In this document: positions 8,420 to 16,852 of the stretch, piece after piece
Numbering within the stretch: position 1 is the stretch's first letter
How the letters are laid out: each line of letters begins with the position of its first letter
Source: an uncultured Porphyromonadaceae bacterium
GTDB lineage: Bacteria; Bacteroidota; Bacteroidia; Bacteroidales; Muribaculaceae
Reading direction: 5' to 3'
Assembly: GCA_947175215.1 (NCBI GenBank)
Contig: CAMWLR010000017.1
Location: forward strand, 1-35,916
Length of the DNA stretch: 35,916 nucleotides
Notes under the pieces: generated by a model
Told to the model about the DNA's origin: nothing
The model's database searches: none
What the model saw: the letters and a program-made list of their open reading frames with translations, nothing else
Made by a program: the position numbers and the translations under genes

Positions 8420-10660
8420 ATGATCAAAATTTTCAGATTTCTGTCACTGATTCTGATCACTCTGTCGTCGGCGTTTGCCGGCAGGGCTGATCTGATCAGA
8501 TACCGCAATATGGCGATGTATATCCCCGTCGAGCGAATCGAGGATATGCAGGCCCCGCAGGAGAAAGCTGCAGCTCAATTATTCAAAAGAGAATTTATAG
8601 ATAGCGGTGAGGGTGGATTCTTTATCACTCCCAAAACTATCGACAAGATTGATATCGACCAGATCGACTGCCTCTGGATCAACATCGACAGTATCGGTCA
8701 GGTGAGAGACCACCGCAGCCGTGACGCTTATGACAGCGACATCTTTAAGAATAAAGTCAAGGCGTTTTATCAGGCAGGCGGCAACCTGTATCTGTCTAAG
8801 TTTGCCGTCGATCTTCTCAGCAGCAACGGTCTGGGCATTATCCCCGACTATATGCGTGCCAATATATTCTCTGCAGAGGAAGGTGCTATGAACAAGGATA
8901 TATGGTCGATCAACCCCGAGATCGGGCGACTGGCTTACCATAACTCAGATATAGACGGCCAATACTGGAATCGCAGCACCCACCCCATCTATGCCGGACT
9001 CCAAACAATGCAGTCAAACAAGTGGGCTGCCCCTGAGAATCATAACACCGAATATGACAACTGGATCTATGATGTATTCCCTATGCAGGGAAACAGCAAT
9101 CATAATGAAATCCATCGTGAAGACCATAACTGTATGTGGCGTCTGGCCGCTAAAGCCGAGGATAACGCTCAGGTGGGTCTATATATCGGATATGAGGGGA
9201 TCCACTCCTGGGAAGATCTGGAAATTAATCAGCAGAAGGCTGATGATGACCCATATAAAGTAAAGGGTCAGGAGCTCGCAGCCCTTAAATATCTTCTCGA
9301 TCCTAACGGGTACTATAAGAAAGAACGTCCGACGGTAAATATCGAGATTGTCTGTCCCGGTGATATCGAGCGTATAGATCCCAATAACTTTGACTGCCTC
9401 TGGATTCATATAGATCGTGTGGGACTTGAAGCAGGGTGGCAGAATCTCCCCGAAGCATTTCGCCGTGCCGATCTGATAGAGGCCATACAGAATTATATGC
9501 GTCTCGGCGGCGATGTGTTGCTCACCAAGTTTGCCACTCAGCTGGTGGTGCCTATCGGGCGTGTTCCAGGTGACCTCTACACCCCTACGGTTTTTGGCTC
9601 GGGAGAGGGCGGCGATGGCAATGATAACTGGGAGGTAAATGCCCTGATCGGCTGGTATTTTCGCGACAGCGATCCCTCATGCTATTTCAACCGCACCAAG
9701 CATGATATTTATCAGGGGCTAACGGTCAGAGATCGTGACGGACATAGTGTGTTCCCCCTCTTGGGCACGGATAATCCTGATAATATGTGGCGCGAAGACC
9801 ATAACTGCTGCTGGGATCTCAACCATATTTATAATGGCATCGAAGGCAACCGCACCCTGCTCTTTCAGGAAGATATGAAAGCACGTGTGCTCGGCACCTG
9901 GGGGCATGTGGTAGATGATGCTGTGGCCGGTATTGTAGAGTTCAGACCCACCACCGAGTTTCGTGGCCGTATTCTCGCCAACGGCTTGTCGGCCTATGAG
10001 CTTGCACCCCGCAACGGTGGCAACGCTTTCACTGAGAATACCAACCGTCTGACACTCAATATGATCCGTTATCTTGCCACCTGCAGTGACATCACCTATG
10101 TGTCTGACGGCACTGATAATGTCGATTGTTTCCAGCAGGATGCCAATGCCCGTGTGCTCGGCACGTGGGGTCAGGACTGGAATCATCAGGCTGCCGGTCT
10201 GGTGGAGTTTATGCCCAGAGGTAAGAATGGCGCCCCCGCCAGACGCGCTCCCGACAGCTCGTCTACGCTGGCCGAGCTTAACAAAGACAAGGCCCCCGCG
10301 GGCACGATCATTGCCAACGGCCTGGGATGTGTGCAGCTTTATCACGCCGACAACAACAATGATTATCAAGATAATGTAAACAAGCTGACAACCAATATCG
10401 TCAACTATCTTTCGCCTTATCATGAAAAGATTACCTCGGGTGTCGAGGCCGTGTCGGCCGAGACCACAGGACTGATCCGTTGTAAGGATGGTGTGATAGA
10501 GTGGCATAACTATGATCAGCCTGTATTACTCGAGATCTACACAATCGATGGCCGTATGGTGCGCTCTCTCATGATAGAGGGGAGCGGCTCGACCGAGGTT
10601 GGTGTCAAGGGTGTTGTGATTATCAATGCCGGCGGCACAGTGACCAAATCTATTCTCTGA
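8420..10660 (+). CDS. Secreted protein with one DUF4960-like domain nested inside another
   Basis: 746 residues with a signal peptide (MIKIFRFLSLILITLSSAFA). A first DUF4960-like domain starts at about 30 and runs to its HREDHNCMWRL block (232-242), then stops. A second complete domain follows at about 252-553, with its own CLWIHIDRVGLEAGWQNLP, WREDHNCCWDLN (457-468), VLGTWGHVVDDAVAGIVEF and IRYLA end. After it comes the missing last third of a domain (about 568-664: RVLGTWGQDWNHQAAGLVEF, TIIANGLG, NKLTTNIVNYL). The simplest reading is that the second domain was inserted into the first just after REDHNC. The last ~75 residues form a β-rich C-terminal module (EIYTIDGRMVRSL). The first domain is the most diverged: HRED instead of WRED and INIDSIGQ in the early block. 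Function unknown; its genomic setting ties it to fructan use. Confidence 0.8.
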   Translation: MIKIFRFLSLILITLSSAFAGRADLIRYRNMAMYIPVERIEDMQAPQEKAAAQLFKREFIDSGEGGFFITPKTIDKIDIDQIDCLWINIDSIGQVRDHRSRDAYDSDIFKNKVKAFYQAGGNLYLSKFAVDLLSSNGLGIIPDYMRANIFSAEEGAMNKDIWSINPEIGRLAYHNSDIDGQYWNRSTHPIYAGLQTMQSNKWAAPENHNTEYDNWIYDVFPMQGNSNHNEIHREDHNCMWRLAAKAEDNAQVGLYIGYEGIHSWEDLEINQQKADDDPYKVKGQELAALKYLLDPNGYYKKERPTVNIEIVCPGDIERIDPNNFDCLWIHIDRVGLEAGWQNLPEAFRRADLIEAIQNYMRLGGDVLLTKFATQLVVPIGRVPGDLYTPTVFGSGEGGDGNDNWEVNALIGWYFRDSDPSCYFNRTKHDIYQGLTVRDRDGHSVFPLLGTDNPDNMWREDHNCCWDLNHIYNGIEGNRTLLFQEDMKARVLGTWGHVVDDAVAGIVEFRPTTEFRGRILANGLSAYELAPRNGGNAFTENTNRLTLNMIRYLATCSDITYVSDGTDNVDCFQQDANARVLGTWGQDWNHQAAGLVEFMPRGKNGAPARRAPDSSSTLAELNKDKAPAGTIIANGLGCVQLYHADNNNDYQDNVNKLTTNIVNYLSPYHEKITSGVEAVSAETTGLIRCKDGVIEWHNYDQPVLLEIYTIDGRMVRSLMIEGSGSTEVGVKGVVIINAGGTVTKSIL

Positions 10661-10678
10661 TATCTCAGTTATAATCCG

Positions 10679-10709
10679 TATCGGCCGCCTGACTGCGAGG
10701 CGGCTGATA
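10679..10709 (+). other. Intercistronic hairpin
   Basis: A 12-bp inverted repeat with one G·U pair (arms 10679-10690 and 10698-10709, 7-nt loop) sits in the 79-base gap before the first GH32 gene. No U tract follows, so a partial terminator or RNA-processing site is likelier than full termination. Confidence 0.4.
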
Positions 10710-10739
10710 TGGAGTCATTACCTAATACCAGGAAACCTA

Positions 10740-13700
10740 ATGAAATTTAGTAAGATAAAGAATGATTGTTTATTGGCAGCAGCGGCCCTGACGGTGCTTG
10801 AGGCATCGTCGGCCGTTGTCGCTTATTACCCTCTGGATATTGACAGCTCGGGGATGGTGACCGAGATTGTAAGCGGCAACCGTTTTGAGGTGGCCGGTCT
10901 GATGGGAGCCGAGAGTACCCGTGGTGCTAAAGGAGAGGCTATGTATCTCGATGGTTATTCGTCATACGTTGGGCTGGGGCTCAACAGTGTGCCGGTGACC
11001 ACTAATATGTCAGTAAGGTTATGGGTGGCCGTGCAGAGTTATCCTATCTGTGAGGTGGATAGCCCTGACCCCGGCCGCCAGGCTGCCATAGTGAGCTGTA
11101 TCGACGATGAAGCCCGCACAGGCTTTGGTTTCTTTTTAGGGTTTGACGGCCAGTATAGCTTCCAGGTATATGTGGGCGGTGAGAAGAAGATAGTAAGTGT
11201 CTCACGGTCGCTACCGCGTTATAAATGGAATTGTCTGACTGCCGTGGTCAATGGTGATGACGGCAAACTTGAATTGTTTAACAACCGCGAGTCGGTGGGC
11301 ACGGTGTTCTATGACCGGGGAAAGCATGTAAATATGCAGCCGACAACGATACATGTGGGGCAAGACACGTGGGAAAAATGGTTTGGTGACAATGAGCTCG
11401 ACCGCTTCCGCACTTCGGCTTTTGGCGGTGTGCTCGATGAGCTGACCATTTATAATGAGGTGCTTTCGCTCGATAATATCCACTCTACAAGAGCTGAGGC
11501 AGCGCCTGTGCTGACCGTCCCTGCCGGTCGTTATGCATCTGACCGATGGCATCCCCGCTTTCACGGCTGCCCATCGGGTAACTGGACTAATGAGACGCAC
11601 GGCCTGATCATGGCTGACGGCCGTTATCATCTCTTCTTCCAGAAGAATGCGATGGGCCCCTATATGGCGCGTCTGCACTGGGGGCATCTCTCATCGGCCA
11701 ATCTTTATGACTGGCAGGAGGAGAGGATTGCTCTTACCCCCGGTGAGCCGGGCAGCACGCCGTCAAACGAGAGATTTGCTCTCGACATGAAGGGGTGCTG
11801 GAGCGGATGCGTATTTACCGATGATGAATTGACCGGCGGCCGCCCTGCGATACTTTATACGGGCGTTGATTATGGCCGCGCACGCATATTCCGCGCAAAT
11901 CCTGTGGGGCAGGATAATGCGCTTCTAAGCTGGAATAAAGATCTCACGCCGCAGATCGACGGACGTCATCCGATACTGAGCGATGACTTCCGTGACCCGT
12001 ATTTCTATCGTCACGGCAACAAGGCCCTCATGGTGGTGGGAGGCTCTCGCGAAGGACGCAGTGCGCTGGCACTCTACACCTGGCAGGATGGCCGATGGAA
12101 TCCACATCCTGACGACACCGCCTACTGGGGGTGGGATGTCGCTGCCGACGGTGTCTTTATGGAGATGCCTGTCATGATAGAAATGCCCGGCGGCAAGTGG
12201 CTTATGGCGTATAGCCCTCTGGGTACGTCGGAAGGTGTGAAGAGTCTCTATCGCACCGGCAGTATCGATGACCAGGGCCGCTTTCTGACCGACGGAGCCT
12301 CGACGACATCAAGGACACTCGATCTGTTTGGCCGCGACGGTTACGGCATGTTATCACCGTCGCTGATGAAGCTGGATGACAAAGTGGTGGCTATCGGCAT
12401 TGTCCCAGACAAGCTGGGCGGCTATGACTCAAAGCTCAACGGATGGGCTCACTGTTATTCACTTCCCAGAGAGTGGAGGCTCAACGCTGACGGCGAGCTG
12501 TATCAAAAGGCGGCCTCACAGCTTGAGGGGTTGCGCTCGGGCGATGGTGTGTCGCGTCAAGACTTCAATCTGCGCGGCAGTTACACCGTGCCCGGTGTCA
12601 GCGGTCGTGAGGCTGAGGTAAGAGCGACTTATACCTGCTCAAATGCGGCTTTCGGCATAAAGTTCTTCAAAAACCCGTCTAATCCTGACCACTCTTATGC
12701 AGCCCTGACGATCAATCCGGCCGACCACACTGTTGCCATCGACCTGCGTCATCTCCCTCGCATTGTCAATGACGGATATCCCTACGGTGGTCTTTATCAG
12801 GCGACTCTCCCCGCCGACATTGCGCCGGGTAAGGAGGTGACGGTCGACCTGTTTATCGACCGGTCGGTGGTCGATCTGTTTGTCAATGACCATTATGCGG
12901 CCTCGGTGAGGGTATATCCTCATGATCTCGACGGATTGTCGATCGAGACATACGCCGAGGGCGACACGCGCGTAAAGACACTTGAGGCGTGGAATCTCGA
13001 CAGTCACAACGCGGTGATTCCATCGGGCGCAATCGTCTCGGCTGACGCATCTCCCACCAATCGTATGGCTATCCTTATTGCCGAAAACAGTGTGGATAAT
13101 CTTAATGCCCAGGAGAAAGCGGCGGTAGATCTTTTCAAGACTCTTTATCCGGCTGGTGCTGTCGTGACCCCCTCTGAGGCTGCTGCCGAGCTCAAGATCG
13201 AAAAGTATGGGACGGTGTGGGTGCATGTCGATCGCATAGGTGTCGGCCTGCACAATCTCCCGGCATCTATGGCTGATCAGAAGGTTATCGACGCTTTACG
13301 CGACTATTATATCACCGGCGGCAATCTTATGCTGACCCAACATGCGACTCAGCTTGTGACGATGATCGACCGCATCGATGCCCGATTCCATCCGGGGCTG
13401 TTTAGTGACGGCGACGGCGCATTCGGGTCTGACACCTGGACGGTGCAGGCTCAGATCGGCTGGTGGCAGCTTAACCCTGACAACGGTAACCGCGATCTCT
13501 CGCAGTATTACGACAGGCGGTCACATCCCATTTATGCCGGTATGACTACGTCGGCCATTTATCCCTGGGAATCATTTGCGATGGAGGGAACGGGCGATGA
13601 CTCGTCGATGTGGCGTGAAGACCATAACTGCTGCTGGGATCTCAACGCATATGGTTACAATGCCGAGGGGCGTAACACGGTGGAGCGTTTCGAGCGTGAA

Positions 13701-14207
13701 AACAACTGTCAGGTGCTCGGCACCTGGGGTCATGTGCAGGATTATGCCGTGGCGGGTATCATCGAGTTTCTGCCTGCAGCCACAGGCGCTCAGGTGACAT
13801 CGCAACACCGCCGTGCGGTGGCCTCGGCGACCGGCCGTATTATCGCCAACGGCCTTGCGGCCTGTGAGCTTGCGCCCCGCTATGGCGATAATCTGTATGC
13901 CTCTAATGTGCAACGGCTACACGCCAATACACTCTCATATCTGGCCGCTCATGACAATGGCCCTGTTATCAGTGCTGCCGACGAGGTGGAGACTGATATG
14001 GATGCCCCTGTGGTTTACCCGGTCAATGGCTCGCGCATCGGTTATCGCGGAGCAGAGCCGGGCGAGACAATGACTGTGGTGTCGACTGACGGGCGTATGC
14101 TGCTCAGACATACTCTCACAGAGAGTGAGGGTGTGGTGAGTGTCAATCATACCGGAGTTGTAGTCGTGACCATAGGCAGGGAGGCATGGAAATTGCTAAT
14201 CAAGTAA
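10740..14207 (+). CDS. Secreted GH32 fructan hydrolase with N-terminal LamG/ConA-like domain and C-terminal DUF4960-like domain
   Basis: 1155 residues. After a signal sequence (about 1-28, no lipobox) comes a concanavalin/LamG-type β-sandwich (about 28-255). The GH32 five-bladed propeller follows, beginning HPRFHGCPSGNWTNETHG, with RDP (418-420, stabilising Asp 419) and MEMP (acid/base Glu 475). Then come the GH32 C-terminal β-sandwich (VDLFIDRSVVDLFVNDH), a full DUF4960-like domain (about 774-1066, with WREDHNCCWDLN at 958-969) and a C-terminal module. GH32 enzymes cleave β-fructosides such as levan, inulin or sucrose. Oddity: the position of the family nucleophile Asp (WMNDPNG) is Glu285 here (WTNETHG). 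The protein shares LamG-GH32 architecture with the next gene, a tandem paralogue without the DUF4960 domain. Whether it is active, and endo or exo, cannot be read from the sequence. Confidence 0.88.
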   Translation: MKFSKIKNDCLLAAAALTVLEASSAVVAYYPLDIDSSGMVTEIVSGNRFEVAGLMGAESTRGAKGEAMYLDGYSSYVGLGLNSVPVTTNMSVRLWVAVQSYPICEVDSPDPGRQAAIVSCIDDEARTGFGFFLGFDGQYSFQVYVGGEKKIVSVSRSLPRYKWNCLTAVVNGDDGKLELFNNRESVGTVFYDRGKHVNMQPTTIHVGQDTWEKWFGDNELDRFRTSAFGGVLDELTIYNEVLSLDNIHSTRAEAAPVLTVPAGRYASDRWHPRFHGCPSGNWTNETHGLIMADGRYHLFFQKNAMGPYMARLHWGHLSSANLYDWQEERIALTPGEPGSTPSNERFALDMKGCWSGCVFTDDELTGGRPAILYTGVDYGRARIFRANPVGQDNALLSWNKDLTPQIDGRHPILSDDFRDPYFYRHGNKALMVVGGSREGRSALALYTWQDGRWNPHPDDTAYWGWDVAADGVFMEMPVMIEMPGGKWLMAYSPLGTSEGVKSLYRTGSIDDQGRFLTDGASTTSRTLDLFGRDGYGMLSPSLMKLDDKVVAIGIVPDKLGGYDSKLNGWAHCYSLPREWRLNADGELYQKAASQLEGLRSGDGVSRQDFNLRGSYTVPGVSGREAEVRATYTCSNAAFGIKFFKNPSNPDHSYAALTINPADHTVAIDLRHLPRIVNDGYPYGGLYQATLPADIAPGKEVTVDLFIDRSVVDLFVNDHYAASVRVYPHDLDGLSIETYAEGDTRVKTLEAWNLDSHNAVIPSGAIVSADASPTNRMAILIAENSVDNLNAQEKAAVDLFKTLYPAGAVVTPSEAAAELKIEKYGTVWVHVDRIGVGLHNLPASMADQKVIDALRDYYITGGNLMLTQHATQLVTMIDRIDARFHPGLFSDGDGAFGSDTWTVQAQIGWWQLNPDNGNRDLSQYYDRRSHPIYAGMTTSAIYPWESFAMEGTGDDSSMWREDHNCCWDLNAYGYNAEGRNTVERFERENNCQVLGTWGHVQDYAVAGIIEFLPAATGAQVTSQHRRAVASATGRIIANGLAACELAPRYGDNLYASNVQRLHANTLSYLAAHDNGPVISAADEVETDMDAPVVYPVNGSRIGYRGAEPGETMTVVSTDGRMLLRHTLTESEGVVSVNHTGVVVVTIGREAWKLLIK

Positions 14208-14222
14208 GTTTTGTTAACTTTG
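14193..14222 (+). promoter_or_regulatory. Bacteroidota promoter for the second GH32 gene
   Basis: TTG at 14193-14195, a 19-bp spacer and TAACTTTG at 14215-14222 match the Bacteroidota -33/-7 consensus. The start codon is at 14251, so the leader would be about 22-25 nt. The -33 box overlaps the end of the upstream coding region. The core closely resembles the promoter at 16683-16712. It allows the second GH32 gene to be expressed separately from the first. Confidence 0.65.
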
Positions 14223-14250
14223 TAAATATCTAACCAGCTAATATCTTTTT

Positions 14251-16626
14251 ATGAAATCATTGAGATTGTCAATATTCGCGGGAATGGTGGCGATGTCGGC
14301 ACTCTGTGTCAAGGGTAATCTGGTGGCACACTTCCCGATGGATGTGAGGTCGGGCCAGATTCAGGAGTCGGTGAGCGGCAACCGTTTTACGGTCAATGGT
14401 CATTTTACCCCCGAGAATGTCAATGGAGCAGTGGGGAAGGCTCTACGTTTTGATGGTTATACCTCTTACGTTAATGCCCGCCTCAACAATATCTTGCCTG
14501 AGGGTAACAAGAAGATGACGGTGTCGCTCTGGGTGGCTGTGCCATGCTATCCGATCATCAAGATTGATGAGAATACGTCAGAAAAGACGGCGATAGTCAC
14601 CTGTGTCGATGATAATGCCAAAAGCGGTTTTGGGTTTTATATCGGCTTTGACGGCAAGTGGTTGTTTAAGACCTATATCGACGGGTGGCCGGTGGAGGTG
14701 GCTGTGAATACGCCGCTGCCTGTATATCAGTGGAATAACCTTACGGCTGTGGTAGATTGTGACAGCCGTCAGGTGACTCTCTACAATAATGGCGAGGCTG
14801 TGGGCTCGGGGCGTTGCTCGGGTAGCATCTCTTTTGCCGGTGGTGACTTCAGGATGGGGCGTGGCCAGCTTGAGAATTATATGGGCCCGTTTTTGCTGTC
14901 GTCATATAATGGGCTGATTGATGATGTGAAGATCTGGGATGAGGCTCTCGATGTAGTCACTATCAAGTCGTGGTCACCCGAGAATCCGGCCGATCTTGAT
15001 ATTCCGGCGTCGCGTTTTGCCAATGATCAGCTGCGCCCCCGTTTTCATGGTATGCCGGCTGCCGCATGGACTAACGAGTGTCATGGCATGGTGTATGCCG
15101 CTGGCCGCTATCATCTTTTCTTCCAGAAAAATGCCGACGGCCCTTATATGGCGCGTCTGCACTGGGGTCATATCTCATCTGAGAATCTGTATGACTGGCG
15201 CGAGGAGAAGATTGCGATTGTCCCGGGTGCCCCTTATGATATAAAGGGTTGCTGGAGCGGATGTGTCTTTACTGACAGCGAGATCACCGGCGGCAAGCCT
15301 GCGGCGATATATACGGCTGTCGATTATGGCCGCGCCACCATTGCCGGTGCGTCGCCCGTAGATGCGTCGCTCGATGATTGGAGCAAGTGGGGTAACAATC
15401 CGATTATCAACGGTCGCCCCGATGGCCTGTCAGACGACTTCCGCGACCCTTATTTCTTCCGCAACGGCGACAACGCCTATATCATTGTGGGTAGTTCTAA
15501 GAATGGTGTGGGCACGACGACGCTTCACCGCTACAATCCTGCGTCAAAGACATGGAGCAATAGCGGCCTGTTCTTTACCGGCCGGAGCGCGGCTGCCGAC
15601 GGTGTGTTCTGGGAGATGCCCAATATTACCCCGATGGGTGGCGGCAAATGGATCTTCACAGCCACTCCGCTCAATACGTCGACGGGTGTACGCACCATCT
15701 ACTGGGTGGGCGGTATAAATGCCGACGGCACGTTTGCTCCGGATGCCGATTTTGCGTCGGGAAAGAATGTCGAGCTTAATTCGCGTGACGGATTCGGACT
15801 GCTGTCGCCGACGATCTATAACCATGACGGCAAGACGATAGCTCTGGGTATCGTGCCTGACAAACTCTCGGGTGAGAACAACTGGAATCTGGGATGGGCA
15901 CATTGTTACTCGCTTCCCCGCGAATGGAGCCTGAGTGCCGACGGCCAGCTGCTGCAGAAACCGTTTGCGGGTCTGACAGGCATGCGCTCAGCCACAAAGT
16001 TTGAGCAAAATGGGTTTGACCTTAACGGCACACTCTCACTCAATCCGGTGGAGGGGCGCGAGGTAGAGATCGAGGCCACCTTTACTATCGGCTCATCGCC
16101 ATTTGGGTTTAAGCTCTTCAAAAACTCGTCGGCAGAGGCGACGGTCACCTATAACTATGCCTCAAGCTCAATAACGTTTGATTTCTCGCGACTGGCGCGT
16201 CTGATCAATGACGGCGGTGTATATAATGGGGTCTACACACTCTCGCTCCCCGAATATCTGCGACGTGGATCGGATGTAAAAATCAATATCTTTATCGATC
16301 ACTCGATACTTGATATCTTTGTCAATGACAAATGGGCGAGCTCGATAAGGGTATTCCCCACGGCAACCGATGCCGACGGCATAGAGGTATTCTCTAACGG
16401 ATCGACCACCGTGAAATCACTGCGTGCATGGAAACTCGACCCGACCGCTTCAAGCGGTATAGAGGCAATCACAGCCGATGAGCGCCCTGAATATGCCGGC
16501 CCGGTCAACGTATACTCGCTGACAGGTCAGCTCCTGATCGCTGATGCCGACAGTGATAACCCTCTTGCCCCTCTGCCGGCCGGCCTCTATATCGTAGGCA
16601 ACCGCAAAGTGGCCAAAACCTATTGA
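14251..16626 (+). CDS. Secreted GH32 fructan hydrolase with N-terminal LamG/ConA-like domain
   Basis: 791 residues: signal peptide (KSLRLSIFAGMVAMSALCVKG), LamG/ConA-like domain (about 24-245), GH32 propeller, GH32 C-terminal β-sandwich (INIFIDHSILDIFVND) and a C-terminal module (VYSLTGQLL ... LPAGLYIVGNRKVAK). GH32 landmarks are WTNECHG (273-279), GRYHLFFQKNADGPY, RDP (398-400, Asp399) and WEMP (acid/base Glu455). As in its upstream paralogue, the usual nucleophile Asp is replaced by Glu (Glu276). The RLHWGH and ENLYDWREEKIA blocks are nearly the same as in the upstream gene, so the two arose by tandem duplication, with gain or loss of the DUF4960 domain. The signal peptide lacks a clear lipobox, so it is probably periplasmic or released rather than a surface lipoprotein. 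It has its own promoter. Confidence 0.9.
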   Translation: MKSLRLSIFAGMVAMSALCVKGNLVAHFPMDVRSGQIQESVSGNRFTVNGHFTPENVNGAVGKALRFDGYTSYVNARLNNILPEGNKKMTVSLWVAVPCYPIIKIDENTSEKTAIVTCVDDNAKSGFGFYIGFDGKWLFKTYIDGWPVEVAVNTPLPVYQWNNLTAVVDCDSRQVTLYNNGEAVGSGRCSGSISFAGGDFRMGRGQLENYMGPFLLSSYNGLIDDVKIWDEALDVVTIKSWSPENPADLDIPASRFANDQLRPRFHGMPAAAWTNECHGMVYAAGRYHLFFQKNADGPYMARLHWGHISSENLYDWREEKIAIVPGAPYDIKGCWSGCVFTDSEITGGKPAAIYTAVDYGRATIAGASPVDASLDDWSKWGNNPIINGRPDGLSDDFRDPYFFRNGDNAYIIVGSSKNGVGTTTLHRYNPASKTWSNSGLFFTGRSAAADGVFWEMPNITPMGGGKWIFTATPLNTSTGVRTIYWVGGINADGTFAPDADFASGKNVELNSRDGFGLLSPTIYNHDGKTIALGIVPDKLSGENNWNLGWAHCYSLPREWSLSADGQLLQKPFAGLTGMRSATKFEQNGFDLNGTLSLNPVEGREVEIEATFTIGSSPFGFKLFKNSSAEATVTYNYASSSITFDFSRLARLINDGGVYNGVYTLSLPEYLRRGSDVKINIFIDHSILDIFVNDKWASSIRVFPTATDADGIEVFSNGSTTVKSLRAWKLDPTASSGIEAITADERPEYAGPVNVYSLTGQLLIADADSDNPLAPLPAGLYIVGNRKVAKTY

Positions 16627-16682
16627 TACCCCGGCAAATCATAGCAGAGTATTTATATGTAAGGTTACAATAGTGTAGCTTA

Positions 16683-16712
16683 TTGCTACATCAAAAAATT
16701 TTTATAACTTTG
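16683..16712 (+). promoter_or_regulatory. Bacteroidota promoter in the convergent intergenic region
   Basis: TTG (16683-16685), a 19-bp spacer and TAACTTTG (16705-16712) form a full consensus promoter pointing right, although the next annotated gene is on the other strand. A 6-bp hairpin TGTAGC/GCTACA (16674-16690) overlaps the -33 box and, with the following A/T run, could be a weak terminator for the GH32 gene. Confidence 0.6.
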
Positions 16713-16716
16713 CGAT

Positions 16717-16797
16717 GATGGTCGGGTCACTCACCAATCATTTCGTTAAAGTGAAGCAATAGCCACCATCAATGACCAACAGATGGTGGCTTTTGCT
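16717..16797 (+). ncRNA. Candidate small RNA of about 80 nt
   Basis: The stretch begins at the expected start point of the promoter at 16683-16712 and ends in a long hairpin. No convincing protein is encoded; the only short frame, ATG at 16718 ending after 14 codons, would start at the 5' end of the RNA. The initial GATGGTC can partly pair with the CACCATC of the terminator stem, so alternative folding is possible. Name and target are unknown. Confidence 0.4.
16755..16797 (+). terminator. Hairpin terminator of the candidate small RNA
   Basis: Arms at 16755-16770 and 16782-16797 form a 16-bp stem with one T·T mismatch and an 11-nt loop. The inner AGCCACCATC/GATGGTGGCT part is perfect and is followed by a T run (16791-16794). 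On the opposite strand no T run follows, so it works best for rightward transcripts. It may also stop leftover GH32 transcription. Confidence 0.6.
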
Positions 16798-16852
16798 AAT
16801 TCTGACTACAAACCTATGGCCGAACAATTTATCACGGCAATGAAAGGTTTAA

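Noticed and set aside
9719-10507. 262-residue minus-strand frame inside the nested DUF4960 gene
   Set aside because: It overlaps a well-supported gene whose blocks are conserved among paralogues in this window; similar antisense frames appear opposite the other copies.
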